Assembly: GCF_040784935.1 (NCBI RefSeq)
Contig: NZ_CP160680.1
Location: 7,049,802 to 7,113,801 of the forward strand
DNA: 64,000 bases
Direction of reading: 5' to 3'
DNA from: Lewinella sp. LCG006
GTDB taxonomy: Bacteria > Bacteroidota > Bacteroidia > Chitinophagales > Saprospiraceae
The notes beneath the pieces are model-generated. The model was given only the letters and a program-made list of their open reading frames with translations. It had not been told where the DNA came from and did not search any database. The position numbers and the translations under genes were made by a program. Positions 46,404-57,278 of this stretch are shown here, in pieces (the first letter of the stretch is position 1; every line of letters begins with the position of its first letter).

Positions 46404-48914
46404 CTAATAACTCCAATCCCGCTTCCATACATCAATCAAATCAAAGCTGATCTTGAAGGAGCTATCCGGTTTGCGGTTGTTGGCATCAGCGACAACCCCA
46501 AATACGCCCACCCTCAGGCGGCGACGGGTTCCGATTTTAAACACCCTCTCCAAGCCGGCAAAAAGCTCCTGGTGGCGATAGTCGCCATCCTGTAGCCACA
46601 GCATCCCGCCACCTACAACCGTCTTGATGCGGGTCTTTTTCAGCAGTGGGATATTGTTGATGATCGCTCCGTTGAAGTGGTGAATGAAGTGTAGCTCAAA
46701 GTGCAGGTTAGTTGTTGTCAGCGAAGTATCCAACAACTGGAAAGAGTTCAGCGGATTGGAATACAGAAAGGGATCACTCTGGCGAAACTGCTTCCAGTCG
46801 ATAAAGCGCAAATCATCCGTATTTACAAACTGGCCCACCTGGGCACGGTAGTGAGTGTTTCCCAATGCGCCCAATATAATATCTTGCTCCAGAGCTGCTT
46901 CCAGATAATCGAAGCGAATATCACTACCCAACGCTTTATCCCAACCTCTGCGGTGCAGCAGACTCAGCGTCGGCCATTTACTGCCCAAAATCACCTTGCG
47001 GTTGGGTTCGCGCATGTAGCGCTGCCCAGGAGTATAGCTGATGGTATTGGTAGAAACAAAGGCTTGGTAGCGCTCAAAATCTACCACTTCGTCACGGTCT
47101 GTCACTACATCCTCCAGGAATGAACCTACTTCGTATCCCGTGATGGGGCTCCGATCGTTCCAGGAGAAACTGCTGGTCAAGCGCAGCCCGTTCACTATTT
47201 CTATTTCATGGCCTACGCGTACCGCATCCAACAAGGTATAATTACTCGGCCGCAGCAGATTCAGATAAGCGTCGTACTGATTAATCGCCTCGAAGGAGCG
47301 CCCGCCGCTTACCGAAACACTCCCCAATCGGAAGGGATCGTAGCGGAACCAGGAGCTAAAATTACCCTGTACATCACCATTCCGTACGCCGTAATTAAGA
47401 CTACCGGAATTGCTCCATACCCGGCCACTTTTATAGCGTTTGAAGCGAGACACATAAGGCCCTACCCGCCAACCACCTACCGGACTAAAATCGATCATAG
47501 CCGCCAGCGAGCTTACATAAAGATGCGATTCCTCCCGCCAGTTCTGGATACCTACCCCATCCCAGGCCAGCTCCAACAAACTGATCCGATTGTACAAATT
47601 TTCTACACTATCCCTATATACCGGGCTATTGCGCACCTCCTGGATACTGTCGCGCAGGTGAATCAGCTTTGCTTCGCGTTCTGCCAGCGCCTCGGTACGG
47701 GTGCCCGCCCAGTATTCCCCATCACGCTCATAAGCTTCAGTGGTAGTAACAGCCACTTCGTTGCCAAAAAACTTATCCGGGAAAACGTAATTGTGCTCGT
47801 AATCAGAATACCGCAAAACGGTCGACCCCTCAAAAGTCTTGCGCTTGCCTTGCTTACTTTGGTAGTAAAACGCCAGGCGATCTACCGTCCATAGGCTGTC
47901 GCCAATCTCCGTATAAGATTGCTCAATTCGGAAGTTATCGCCAAACAACAGCGTCCCCGTAGGCAGCTCCAGTTCCAGGCGCTGTATTGTCCACTCGTTT
48001 TCCACAATCCAGATCGTCCCCTTCACCGTAGAGTTACCTTCCTTGCGCGGAATCACCTTGATCTCGTTCACCAGTGCACCGTTCAGGTAGGTCGTCCCCA
48101 GCAATTCGTATTTATAAGAAAGGATAGCATTATTACTCAGGGGCGATATCACAGGGGCATCCGCAATGCCGGGCAGATACACGAGGTTGCGATAGAAGTT
48201 GAAATCCGTCTCCGCAAAGACCGGCAAAAACAAGCCGTTCGTATTACCGTACGCCTGATACGCCGTCCGCTCTTCCTTGTACTGACGAGGAAACTGGTAA
48301 TTGAGCATCACCTCCATTTCCACCAGATTCAAACCCGACAACAAAGCCTGGTTTTCTGCCTTCTCCGCCGCAAATGGATCGGCATCCGGAGCCGACAAGT
48401 CTACTTCTACTTTAGGAGCATCGGTCGCTGGGGTCACTTCGCGTTCTTCCACCGCCTTCAGGTACACTTTGGTCCGGTAGCTATCCGCCGAGCGCAACTG
48501 CTGCTCTTTGTTTTCAATCACTTTCCGGATCACCGCATACGCCGGGTCCTTGTCTTTGGCCGACACTACAATCTCCTCCAGATCAAAAGTCGAAGTCGAC
48601 AACTGAACATTTACCCAAGCCGTGTCTCCTACCAGCATCACCCGCTCCGACTTGCTCTCGTAACCCAAGCTAGAGAATACCAGGTTGTACTCCCCCTCTA
48701 CATCCACGCGCATCTCGTAGTTGCCTTCCCCGTCACTCACCGTACCTGTCTGCAATTGCTGCACATACACGTTGGCATAGGGCAAAGGCTCTCTGAACTC
48801 ATTGATAATTCTCCCCGTAATCACTTGAGAATGCAAGAATTGTCCCCCAATCAGCAGGAACAAACTAAGCAGGAAGGAAATTCTAAGGGGCAGGCGTGAA
48901 AAAAAAGTTAGCAT
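46404..48914 (-). CDS. DUF5686 outer-membrane protein with carboxypeptidase-regulatory-like domain
   Basis: From the ATG at 48914 the product has 836 residues (an ATG at 48935 would add seven). The signal peptide ends LHSQ (about 30). An N-terminal CarboxypepD_reg-like domain follows (TGRIINEFREPLPYANVYV to YNLVFSSLGYESKSERV, about 31-115), then a region with DPAYAVIRKVIENKEQQL and YRTKVYLKAVE, the typical start of DUF5686, and a long barrel-like C terminus ending DVWKRDWSY. Such proteins resemble TonB receptors without a plug and are of unknown function. Confidence 0.85.
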   Translation of the reverse strand: MLTFFSRLPLRISFLLSLFLLIGGQFLHSQVITGRIINEFREPLPYANVYVQQLQTGTVSDGEGNYEMRVDVEGEYNLVFSSLGYESKSERVMLVGDTAWVNVQLSTSTFDLEEIVVSAKDKDPAYAVIRKVIENKEQQLRSADSYRTKVYLKAVEEREVTPATDAPKVEVDLSAPDADPFAAEKAENQALLSGLNLVEMEVMLNYQFPRQYKEERTAYQAYGNTNGLFLPVFAETDFNFYRNLVYLPGIADAPVISPLSNNAILSYKYELLGTTYLNGALVNEIKVIPRKEGNSTVKGTIWIVENEWTIQRLELELPTGTLLFGDNFRIEQSYTEIGDSLWTVDRLAFYYQSKQGKRKTFEGSTVLRYSDYEHNYVFPDKFFGNEVAVTTTEAYERDGEYWAGTRTEALAEREAKLIHLRDSIQEVRNSPVYRDSVENLYNRISLLELAWDGVGIQNWREESHLYVSSLAAMIDFSPVGGWRVGPYVSRFKRYKSGRVWSNSGSLNYGVRNGDVQGNFSSWFRYDPFRLGSVSVSGGRSFEAINQYDAYLNLLRPSNYTLLDAVRVGHEIEIVNGLRLTSSFSWNDRSPITGYEVGSFLEDVVTDRDEVVDFERYQAFVSTNTISYTPGQRYMREPNRKVILGSKWPTLSLLHRRGWDKALGSDIRFDYLEAALEQDIILGALGNTHYRAQVGQFVNTDDLRFIDWKQFRQSDPFLYSNPLNSFQLLDTSLTTTNLHFELHFIHHFNGAIINNIPLLKKTRIKTVVGGGMLWLQDGDYRHQELFAGLERVFKIGTRRRLRVGVFGVVADANNRKPDSSFKISFDLIDVWKRDWSY

Positions 48915-49018
48915 GGTCTTCGTTAAGTTAATCACTCTTGTGACGATAACTAAACGCCCAGGGTTGTTTAAAGGATATTAAAATTATCGAAAATGCTGTT
49001 AATATTTCATTAAATCTG

Positions 49019-49110
49019 GGGCCTACCCCGCTGATGGCGGGGTCGCTATGCTCCGCCCTACCCGCCTGCGCGGGCAGCCCCTTCTCTACGTTCCGGGTCC
49101 AAGGGGCTGC
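49019..49110. repeat. GC-rich hairpin island
   Basis: Stems include ACCCCGC (49025-49031) / GCGGGGT (49037-49043), CCCGC-CTGC-GCGGG (about 49061-49074), and GCAGCCCCTT (49074-49083) / AAGGGGCTGC (49101-49110). It is related to the island at 18183-18295 in the opposite orientation. Confidence 0.5.
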
Positions 49111-49301
49111 GCAGCGCTAGTCCAGTTTTGAAGTCGGAAGAAGGAAAGCGGAAGTAGTAGGGTGGAAAAGTGTAAGCGTGTAAAAGTGTAAGGGTTATTT
49201 TGAGTTTCCCTGGTATCAACACCCCCTGGCAGACGCCGCAAAATTATTCGTCAAGCCTTGTCGAATTCCAGCTTCGGAGCAATCAACTCCAAACCAGCAA
49301 T

Positions 49302-49419
49302 GTCCTCCGCTCGGGCGGAGGTGTCCGACAGGACGGAGGTGGGGAATTATAAAAACAAGCTTCTCGCTAATAGAGATGTCTATTCCCCTCCGTCCTCCGG
49401 ACACCTCCCGGGGGAGGAC
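49302..49419. mobile_element. 118-bp imperfect palindrome (repeat or MITE-like)
   Basis: The left arm, GTCCTCCGCTCGGGCGGAGG from 49302, continues to GGGGAAT near 49346. It pairs with the right arm (49381-49419, from TATTCCCCTCCGTCC to GGGGGAGGAC) with a few mismatches around a 35-bp AT-rich loop. No coding capacity. It could fold into one long hairpin as RNA. Confidence 0.5.
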
Positions 49420-49525
49420 AGGAAATTGGTTTGGCTGTGATCACGTTTTGATTGGCACGTGCTAATTGATAAATACAATCTACTTGCTGCCCTCCCAACC
49501 CTTAAATTTTTCCAACCCTTACACC

Positions 49526-52500
49526 CTAATAAAGCCGTTTAATCACTATATCGATCCCGAAACTCACAAAATATCGCCACGAGCGTTGCTCCAATAGCTC
49601 ACCATCAAATTCACGGTAGTGAGGGCCAAACTGATAACCCGTACCCAGGTAGAAGGGCGATTTCGGGATGTTCCACTGCAATTGAAAGCCAGGTTTCAAA
49701 ATATTTCGGAAGGTCAACTGGCTATCTCCTGCCAGGTCTTCGCTGAGGTTGAAGGTAGCAAGACTCCCCAGGTCAATCACCGAAAAAAACAGGCTAAAAG
49801 ACGGTCGATAGGCAGCATATTTTTTACCCAACAAGAAACTGAAGGTGACGCCCACCGGCATGGTCGGTGCCAGGGTATTGAAAGTTGTTTCTGCGGCTTG
49901 GGCATTGCCGCTCAAGGTTTCTTGCCCATATAGGCCGCCTACATAAGCATTGAGACCCGCCGTGAATGGCAGTTGTCGTTTTACCCGCGAGCTACCCGGA
50001 GGGTCGGCAAAAGCATTGAGCAATGCTTGTACCTGACTGGCAGAATCGGCATCCACCATACCACCAATAAAACCGCCATATTGCTGCAAAAAATGAACCA
50101 AACCATGCTGTTTACCTTGCGAACCATCCGGCAGTGTGGTCGAAAATTCTTCCGTAAGTCGGATGGTGGTCTCCAGTGTTTTATCGATGGCTTGGCGGTA
50201 GTTTTTGGTGCTGATGTAAAACACCAGATCCAACACGTTCTGACTGATTTCCGGTACCTGGGCCAAGCCTCCCCATTTTTGGGCGAGGGCATACACCGAA
50301 TCCGGCTGGAGTGGATCTATCAGCAGCGGCGTCTCCAACAGCCGGTTCAGCGTCTTGATCACAAAGGCCGACTCCTGGTAAAACTTCAAAGAGTCCGGCA
50401 CCTCATTCACCCTCGTAGGAAGCAGGTTCAAGTCCTGTACCGTAGATTGCACCAAAAAGGAGAGTCCATCGCGCGAAAAAGTGCCAATGCGATCAATTTT
50501 ACCCAGGCTTTGCTCCATCAATCCCAGGAAAGCCGAACGCTGTGGCGCATCCAGCAACAAGCTTTGCAGTTGCCGTATATCAATGAAGTGCTGCGCCGTA
50601 CTGTCGGGAGCATCCGAGCGCAAAAGGTAAAACAGATGGCTCAGTACCTCTCCCATTTGCAACAAAGGTTGCGTGTTCTCGTGGCTTCTGCTGAGGTTCT
50701 TCGCGTAGCGATTGTCCAAAGTTTGCAAGGCTTTACGCAAAGTTTCCAAATCACTTCCTAGTTGCCCACACTTATCTTCAATACTTTGCAGTTCCTTGGT
50801 TTTAATATTGCTATTCAGATAGTTAGCAATCGGATCGGGGGCCAGCGCAGCTGCACCAGTTCTACTTTCAATTCGGGTATGTAGGGCTATTAGTCGTTCT
50901 TTTACCGCTGCTAATGTGCCTTCCTGATTGAGGAGTTGCTGAAATTCAGTGTCAGTATTGCCCGGCATCGTCACCGTCAGGTTGTTAACAATGTTTTCCA
51001 GTACCTGCAACGCACCAGCTTCATCGCCTGAGAGTAGACTTTGCCACTGATTAATCGCCGTTTGCAAGGTACTTTCCAGCGTCAATTGCGCCATTTGCAG
51101 ATTACCCTGTCGTTCACTCAACAAGTCACCCGCTGTTTTGGCAGCCAATTCTGCTTCTTGCAAACTGTTGTCATAAGCAACCAGTTTGTCCCGCCATTCA
51201 CGAAAATATTGATCCAGGGTAGCGGTACCAAATTCTTCGCCCGCCAAACGCCGTGTCAATGCCAAACCTGCTGCACGACGATTTTGTGGACTCACCGGTT
51301 CACTAAAATATTTATCATACGACTGAAGGGTACCCATCGTAGCAACTAATGATGACGGCAATTTCCCATCCAGTAAACTAGGGATGAAAGCCAGGTCATA
51401 GCCCCCTTTATCTGGGGCTTTGAACACACTCGAAAATCGTTTCGCATTGGCCTCCGAAAGCTGAGAAGACTTTGCCAGTTGCATCCGCAAATCACCAGGA
51501 ATATCCGGATCAAAGGCAAAGTTCAAGGCCCGCTCGTTCATGTCTGTCTCTGCTACTTCAATGTCTGCATAGATAGCCTGACACTGGTCTATCACCGCCT
51601 GAACGGCAGTGGTTACCGCCTGGTATTCGGGGGTGTCCTCTGCATTATCAGCCAGCAAGAGGTTACGCTGTTTTTCGGTATCCTGATAACGTTTGTACAA
51701 ATTACGGGACACCAAAGGGACCGTCTCCTCAATGGGCACATTGCCCTCTTTCGTGATGGCCACCACGCTGTAAACCGTCAGTATGGAGTAGAATACCGGA
51801 TCGGCCTGCAACTCGGCAAACAGATCGTCGGTGAGCAAGAGCTCCGGTAAGCGAATATCTAACAATTGCAAGTCTTGAAGGAAGGCATCCCGCAAACTCG
51901 CCAAAAAGGAATCAGAATAAGCATAATCCGTATTGCTGTATAGTGTAATAACGGTTGGAAAAAGCTTCGCTACCGTAGGCATTTCTTTACCCAATAAACG
52001 ATCCAAAAACGTGACCACCAGCTCCTCTCCTGCTCGTTCTACCAAAAAGGAAAATAAACCTCGGATAATTGCGGCTTCATTGAACAACCCAACACCTCCG
52101 GAACCACCCTCCTGCTTCGCTTGTGCAGGTGCCTGCAAGGCGGCGATAGCATCCAGCGGTGGCTCCTGGTATTCTCGCATGGTCTTCAGTAAAGACAGAT
52201 ATTCTGCCGGATCAGTAGCTTGTTCCGCATATAAGAGCTGTAGAATTTGCTTACGAGGTCCAGCCTCCAGGCTAGCTAAGGTTGCTTGGAAACTTTGCTG
52301 AAACACCCCATCTGCTTCGGACGATAACTGAGGAAGCCCACCAAGCAGCGTATTGATCGTATTGTTGTCCTGATAGCTTTTCAGCACTTGCGCCACATCT
52401 GGAACCATCGTAGGACTGCGGCGATCATCATTGTAAAACCATAAAATAGCGGTGAGCTCGCCTAGTGCTTGGGCACGAGCATCTTGACTTGACGTAGAAT

Positions 52501-52606
52501 CAGCCAATACACTGCTCGCTTTGGCCAGGAGCTTGGCATCCTGGAACAAACTCTGCGCTTGCAGTTGCCCGCAAAAAAGCAGCAATAAAACGATCATCTT
52601 ATTCAT
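49526..52606 (-). CDS. Large exported protein of unknown function (second gene of an orphan pair)
   Basis: The ATG at 52606 starts the signal peptide MNKMIVLLLLFCGQLQAQ and gives 1026 residues. Residues about 20-840 are almost entirely helical, with coiled-coil-like stretches near 500-545 (NSLQEAELAAKTAGDLLSER) and 625-665. The last 150 residues change to alternating strands (GLNAYVGGLYGQ, YAAYRPSFSLFFSVIDLGSL, FYLGTGYQFGPHY) and end IDIVIKRLY, as if a small barrel anchors the protein in the outer membrane. I recognise no family. It lies 56 bp after a 225-residue gene with which it is probably cotranscribed. Confidence 0.7.
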   Translation of the reverse strand: MNKMIVLLLLFCGQLQAQSLFQDAKLLAKASSVLADSTSSQDARAQALGELTAILWFYNDDRRSPTMVPDVAQVLKSYQDNNTINTLLGGLPQLSSEADGVFQQSFQATLASLEAGPRKQILQLLYAEQATDPAEYLSLLKTMREYQEPPLDAIAALQAPAQAKQEGGSGGVGLFNEAAIIRGLFSFLVERAGEELVVTFLDRLLGKEMPTVAKLFPTVITLYSNTDYAYSDSFLASLRDAFLQDLQLLDIRLPELLLTDDLFAELQADPVFYSILTVYSVVAITKEGNVPIEETVPLVSRNLYKRYQDTEKQRNLLLADNAEDTPEYQAVTTAVQAVIDQCQAIYADIEVAETDMNERALNFAFDPDIPGDLRMQLAKSSQLSEANAKRFSSVFKAPDKGGYDLAFIPSLLDGKLPSSLVATMGTLQSYDKYFSEPVSPQNRRAAGLALTRRLAGEEFGTATLDQYFREWRDKLVAYDNSLQEAELAAKTAGDLLSERQGNLQMAQLTLESTLQTAINQWQSLLSGDEAGALQVLENIVNNLTVTMPGNTDTEFQQLLNQEGTLAAVKERLIALHTRIESRTGAAALAPDPIANYLNSNIKTKELQSIEDKCGQLGSDLETLRKALQTLDNRYAKNLSRSHENTQPLLQMGEVLSHLFYLLRSDAPDSTAQHFIDIRQLQSLLLDAPQRSAFLGLMEQSLGKIDRIGTFSRDGLSFLVQSTVQDLNLLPTRVNEVPDSLKFYQESAFVIKTLNRLLETPLLIDPLQPDSVYALAQKWGGLAQVPEISQNVLDLVFYISTKNYRQAIDKTLETTIRLTEEFSTTLPDGSQGKQHGLVHFLQQYGGFIGGMVDADSASQVQALLNAFADPPGSSRVKRQLPFTAGLNAYVGGLYGQETLSGNAQAAETTFNTLAPTMPVGVTFSFLLGKKYAAYRPSFSLFFSVIDLGSLATFNLSEDLAGDSQLTFRNILKPGFQLQWNIPKSPFYLGTGYQFGPHYREFDGELLEQRSWRYFVSFGIDIVIKRLY

Positions 52607-52662
52607 AGTCGATAGGGTCAAATGGATAGAAGAAACTAAAAAAAACGATTCAAAGCCAGCCA

Positions 52663-53340
52663 TCAGGCAGTGGGTAGCGGACAACGTTGCTCAATAAAAT
52701 CACTGAGTTCACCGTAGTGCTTGAAAAAAGGAGGTAGCTCCTCCGAAGCTTGAAACGCATTGGCAAATCCATTGAGCAGCATCACATCTATCTCATCGGC
52801 CAACACTGATTCATCCCTTAATTTATTGGTGTAATTATCGCGCAGAGGGTCTTGTCTTTTTCGCAAAGCCTGGAAATCAGCATTGGTAGCAAGATCTATA
52901 CCACGAGCCATAAAAAACTGGAAACGCCCCAGGGTTTTACGTCGGATATTTTGCAGTGCTTCCAACGCTTCCTGGTTGCGATTAGGAGCAGTTGCCGTAG
53001 CAGCTTTTTCGTCTTCTACCGTTCCGACAGCGTTGTCCAGGGAAGCTTGTAATATACCAATTAGGAGGTCTACCTGGGTGGTTAAATCATCAATATCAGG
53101 GACATTTACTTGATTGATGGCCAGCAGACAGGAAAAAACCTTGGTGCGATCAATGGTCACTTGCTTCAACCATACTTCGGGCTGCTTGAACAACTCAATT
53201 TGTTCGTCAGCCTTCTTTTGTAGTGAGGTCAATTTGGTTTTATCAACCGCAGCATCACTGGAAAAAACGGTAAACTTGTTGGTAACAATCAGTTGTGTGT
53301 CCAACAGAAGACTCTTGGCGGGAGCATTTGCATCTGCCAT
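52663..53340 (-). CDS. Uncharacterised helical protein (first gene of an orphan pair)
   Basis: The 225-residue product has no signal peptide or membrane helix. It is helical, with a low-complexity linker of Ala, Thr and Glu (about 107-118: VEDEKAATATAP) separating two halves; the second half carries EALEALQNIRRKTLGRFQFF. It ends PLPTA. I recognise no family. The next gene encodes a 1026-residue exported protein, so a link between a cytoplasmic component and an envelope component is possible but only inferred. Confidence 0.6.
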   Translation of the reverse strand: MADANAPAKSLLLDTQLIVTNKFTVFSSDAAVDKTKLTSLQKKADEQIELFKQPEVWLKQVTIDRTKVFSCLLAINQVNVPDIDDLTTQVDLLIGILQASLDNAVGTVEDEKAATATAPNRNQEALEALQNIRRKTLGRFQFFMARGIDLATNADFQALRKRQDPLRDNYTNKLRDESVLADEIDVMLLNGFANAFQASEELPPFFKHYGELSDFIEQRCPLPTA

Positions 53341-53437
53341 AGGATATGGTGTTTGGTGTTCTATAAAAGCAAGACAAAATAGATAAATTTTGCCAGTTTT
53401 AACGAATACACACCAAATAAGTCCACTTCAAACGCTA

Positions 53438-55030
53438 CTATTCCTCTTCCACCACGACAAACCCATCGGCCAGCGGATCCAATACTTCAATTAAATCATC
53501 AAAAAAAGAACGCCCGTAACGAACATAGAAAGCGAGGAAGTTATCGTAGCGTTCTTGCAAACCGTTGCCTGGAAAGAGTTTTTCTTTGAGCTTGCGAATT
53601 TGGTTGAGGGCATTTTCGTGTTTTTGCTTTTCGGCCCGCATCAGGCGCCCTTCCAGGTTGTCTACACTTTTGGCCTGGCGGGTGTACTCTGCTTCAATCG
53701 CTTTCGCCAGGGTTGGATCAATTTCTCTGGCCTTGTCGGCGATACTTTTGAAGAGTGTTTCCAATTGTTGCTTCTCTTCCTGGATCGTCAGTTCGTTATC
53801 CGTCTGGCTTTTCACGAATTTTTTGAGCAATGCTTCCGTTTCGATAAAAAGATCAGTTACGCTCAGGTCTAATTTCTCCATGCGTTTCACCGTCCCTTGG
53901 TCGAGCCATAAAAGAGAATTTCGACGAATCAACATGGGGAAATTAAGCCCAAAGTGCGCAAATTGCTCCTTGCGTTCCAGCCAGTAGGCCAACTCTCCAC
54001 CGCCGCCAATGTAGGCCAAATTGGGCATCACTAACTCCTGGTATAAAGGCCGCATGATCACGTTGGGACTAAAAAACTCGGGGTGAGCTTCTAGTTCTTT
54101 CAACAGCTCTTCTTTCGTAAAACGGTAATCGGTATTCAGCACCGCGTACTTACCATCCTCCAATACGATCCGTTCACGCAGACCATCGCGCAGATAAAAA
54201 AGATTGATGTCGCGAGCGTGAGCCTGCCCCGAAAACCCCGCGGCTTCTAGTTCCGCTTGCGCTTTTTCAATAAAAGCTTGTGAAGGCTGTTCCAGTAATT
54301 CTTCCTTCATAATGGGTATAAATAACCGCTTTAAGGCAGGTTTATTCATATCCACCACAATCAACCCTTCTTCGGCAAAAAGCGTATGGATGTAATCCAC
54401 TGTCGCCATCCCGTATTGCTTATGTCGCGTATAGGCACCTTCCAATTCTGCGAAAACTGCCTGGGCCTTTTCGTCATCGCCCAGCATGGCTTTCAGTTCG
54501 GCCAAGGGGCCTTCCAGCGTAGCGGTTGACATTTGTCCGACAGCACCGTGTTCTTCATTGTGCCATTCCAGGGTTTTCCCAAAAAGATGCAAATGGTTGA
54601 CTTCTTCAAAATCGTGGTCCTCGCCACCGGTAATAAATACGGGCACAAAATGCTGCTCAGGGTAATGCGCATTCAATTGGCGCGCCAGGTTGATCGTTGA
54701 GCAGATTTTGATAATAAAATAGAGGGGGCCCGTAAAGAGACTGGGCTGGTGAGCCGTAATGATCGTAAAGGTATTGCTTTGGCCCAAGCGCTCGATTTGT
54801 GCATTTGCTTGGGGGCTTTCCGCTAATTGGCTATATTGATCACGAAGTGCAGTGACTAGTGCCTGCCGATCAACCGGTTTTTTGCTTTTATCAGCGATTA
54901 CTTCAGCAAACGCCTCGAGCGTCGTTTCGTATTGGTAAAAAGGGCGAAGCTTTTCGTCACGAGAAGCGTAAGCCACATCGCGAGCAGACAACTCGTTGAC
55001 ATCAGCAAAAGGAATGCGGTGGATTTTCAT
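53438..55030 (-). CDS. bshC: Bacillithiol biosynthesis cysteine-adding enzyme
   Basis: BshC adds cysteine to glucosaminyl-malate, the last step of bacillithiol synthesis; this thiol replaces glutathione in Bacillota and many Bacteroidota. The 530-residue product has the normal length and the typical features FTIITAHQPSLFTGPLYFI, VPVFITGGEDHDFEEVNH (about 131-148), YTRHKQYGMATVDYIHTLF, MRPLYQELVMPNLAYIGGGGELAYW, and a C-terminal coiled coil (about 400-490) before RYGRSFFDDLI. bshA and bshB are not in the window. Confidence 0.95.
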   Translation of the reverse strand: MKIHRIPFADVNELSARDVAYASRDEKLRPFYQYETTLEAFAEVIADKSKKPVDRQALVTALRDQYSQLAESPQANAQIERLGQSNTFTIITAHQPSLFTGPLYFIIKICSTINLARQLNAHYPEQHFVPVFITGGEDHDFEEVNHLHLFGKTLEWHNEEHGAVGQMSTATLEGPLAELKAMLGDDEKAQAVFAELEGAYTRHKQYGMATVDYIHTLFAEEGLIVVDMNKPALKRLFIPIMKEELLEQPSQAFIEKAQAELEAAGFSGQAHARDINLFYLRDGLRERIVLEDGKYAVLNTDYRFTKEELLKELEAHPEFFSPNVIMRPLYQELVMPNLAYIGGGGELAYWLERKEQFAHFGLNFPMLIRRNSLLWLDQGTVKRMEKLDLSVTDLFIETEALLKKFVKSQTDNELTIQEEKQQLETLFKSIADKAREIDPTLAKAIEAEYTRQAKSVDNLEGRLMRAEKQKHENALNQIRKLKEKLFPGNGLQERYDNFLAFYVRYGRSFFDDLIEVLDPLADGFVVVEEE

Positions 55031-55084
55031 ACTGAAGGGCTGGATTTTTTGCCAGTTGATGAGGGAATTCTATTTTTGAGCTAG

Positions 55085-55246
55085 TAGAGTTGTTCTGCTG
55101 GGACAAGTTTTGCTGCAAGCGGAAAATTTCATCCTGAAATTCGTTAGATTTTTCGCCGAATTGCCCGCATTCGGCTGCAAAATCTGCCTCGTTCAGAATA
55201 AAATTTTATCGCTTTCGCTAAAACAGCTCCCAGCAGAACAACTCTA
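55085..55246. mobile_element. 162-bp imperfect palindrome upstream of glpK, MITE-like
   Basis: Perfect 19-bp terminal inverted repeats, TAGAGTTGTTCTGCTGGGA (55085-55103) and its complement (55228-55246), enclose an interior that pairs imperfectly over its whole length around a centre CGCCGAATTGCCCGCATTCGG. It has no coding capacity. Size, CTGGGACA just inside the left end, and the central TCGCCGAA recall the 163-bp element at 2333-2495. It fills most of the bshC-glpK gap. Confidence 0.5.
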
Positions 55247-55275
55247 GTATACTAAAGTTTCAAACTCCTAAATAG

Positions 55276-56784
<1,509 letters not shown>

Positions 56785-56827
56785 TGACGAGTTGTGTGCT
56801 ATTGGAATATCAAAATCATAATCTAAA

Positions 56828-57214
56828 GTGAGTAAGTTTAAAAACATAGACAAAAAAATTAAACAGGTAGCCGAAGAACTCAATGCTAGACTTTCCATTG
56901 ATAGACCGAACTATCCTCGGCCATTAATAACATTCGAGGAAAGAAGAATAGATTGGATTGATGGGAAAGTAAATAAGGCAATAATTATTCAGCCACATTT
57001 TAGCTCTACAGGGGTGGACTCATCAAAATGGTATCTTATGAATGTTGCATGGATAAAAAAGAAGGGTATTGTGCAAAAGCCCGGTTGGAGAAAAACCTTA
57101 GTAGACAAAGAGGACTTTAAAGAAATTGAATCTAGAATAGATGAACTTTTAGAAAAGTCTGTGTCAAATTTACTATCCGTTAGCATAACAGATGTTCAAA
57201 ATCTATCAAAATGA
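56828..57214 (+). CDS. Small uncharacterised protein
   Basis: A 128-residue frame starting at GTG, 43 bp after glpK. It is rich in Lys and Ile with a mixed helix-strand pattern: helical N terminus (FKNIDKKIKQVAEELNARL), strands around ITFEERRIDWIDGKV and AIIIQPHF, and a helical C terminus. No signal peptide or membrane segment. It is markedly more AT-rich than glpK, which may reflect separate origin. I recognise no family. Its end overlaps an upstream extension of the channel gene but not the chosen channel start. Confidence 0.5.
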   Translation: MSKFKNIDKKIKQVAEELNARLSIDRPNYPRPLITFEERRIDWIDGKVNKAIIIQPHFSSTGVDSSKWYLMNVAWIKKKGIVQKPGWRKTLVDKEDFKEIESRIDELLEKSVSNLLSVSITDVQNLSK

Positions 57215-57278
57215 CGGAATAATTTATCCTTATCCCGTTACTAAACATCACCTGGCGAACTTTTCAACAACCAAAGAT

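Larger units (their letters stand above)
48915..49525. other. 611-bp repeat-rich intergenic region
   Basis: No gene is supported here. It holds a GC-rich hairpin island (49019-49110), a GTGTAAGNG simple repeat (49170-49194), a 118-bp palindromic element (49302-49419) and a reversed copy of the simple repeat at 49513-49526. Small frames in it follow the palindrome and are not protein-like. Confidence 0.6.

Noticed and set aside
47919-48899. 326-codon plus-strand open frame opposite the DUF5686 gene
   Set aside because: It is rich in Arg, His and Gln with no domain, signal or strand logic, and the opposite strand has a clear protein. It is an antisense shadow.
49973-50761. 262-codon plus-strand frame opposite the 1026-residue protein gene
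   Set aside because: Biased Gln/Arg/Leu composition without structure; the minus-strand frame has a signal peptide and a consistent architecture.
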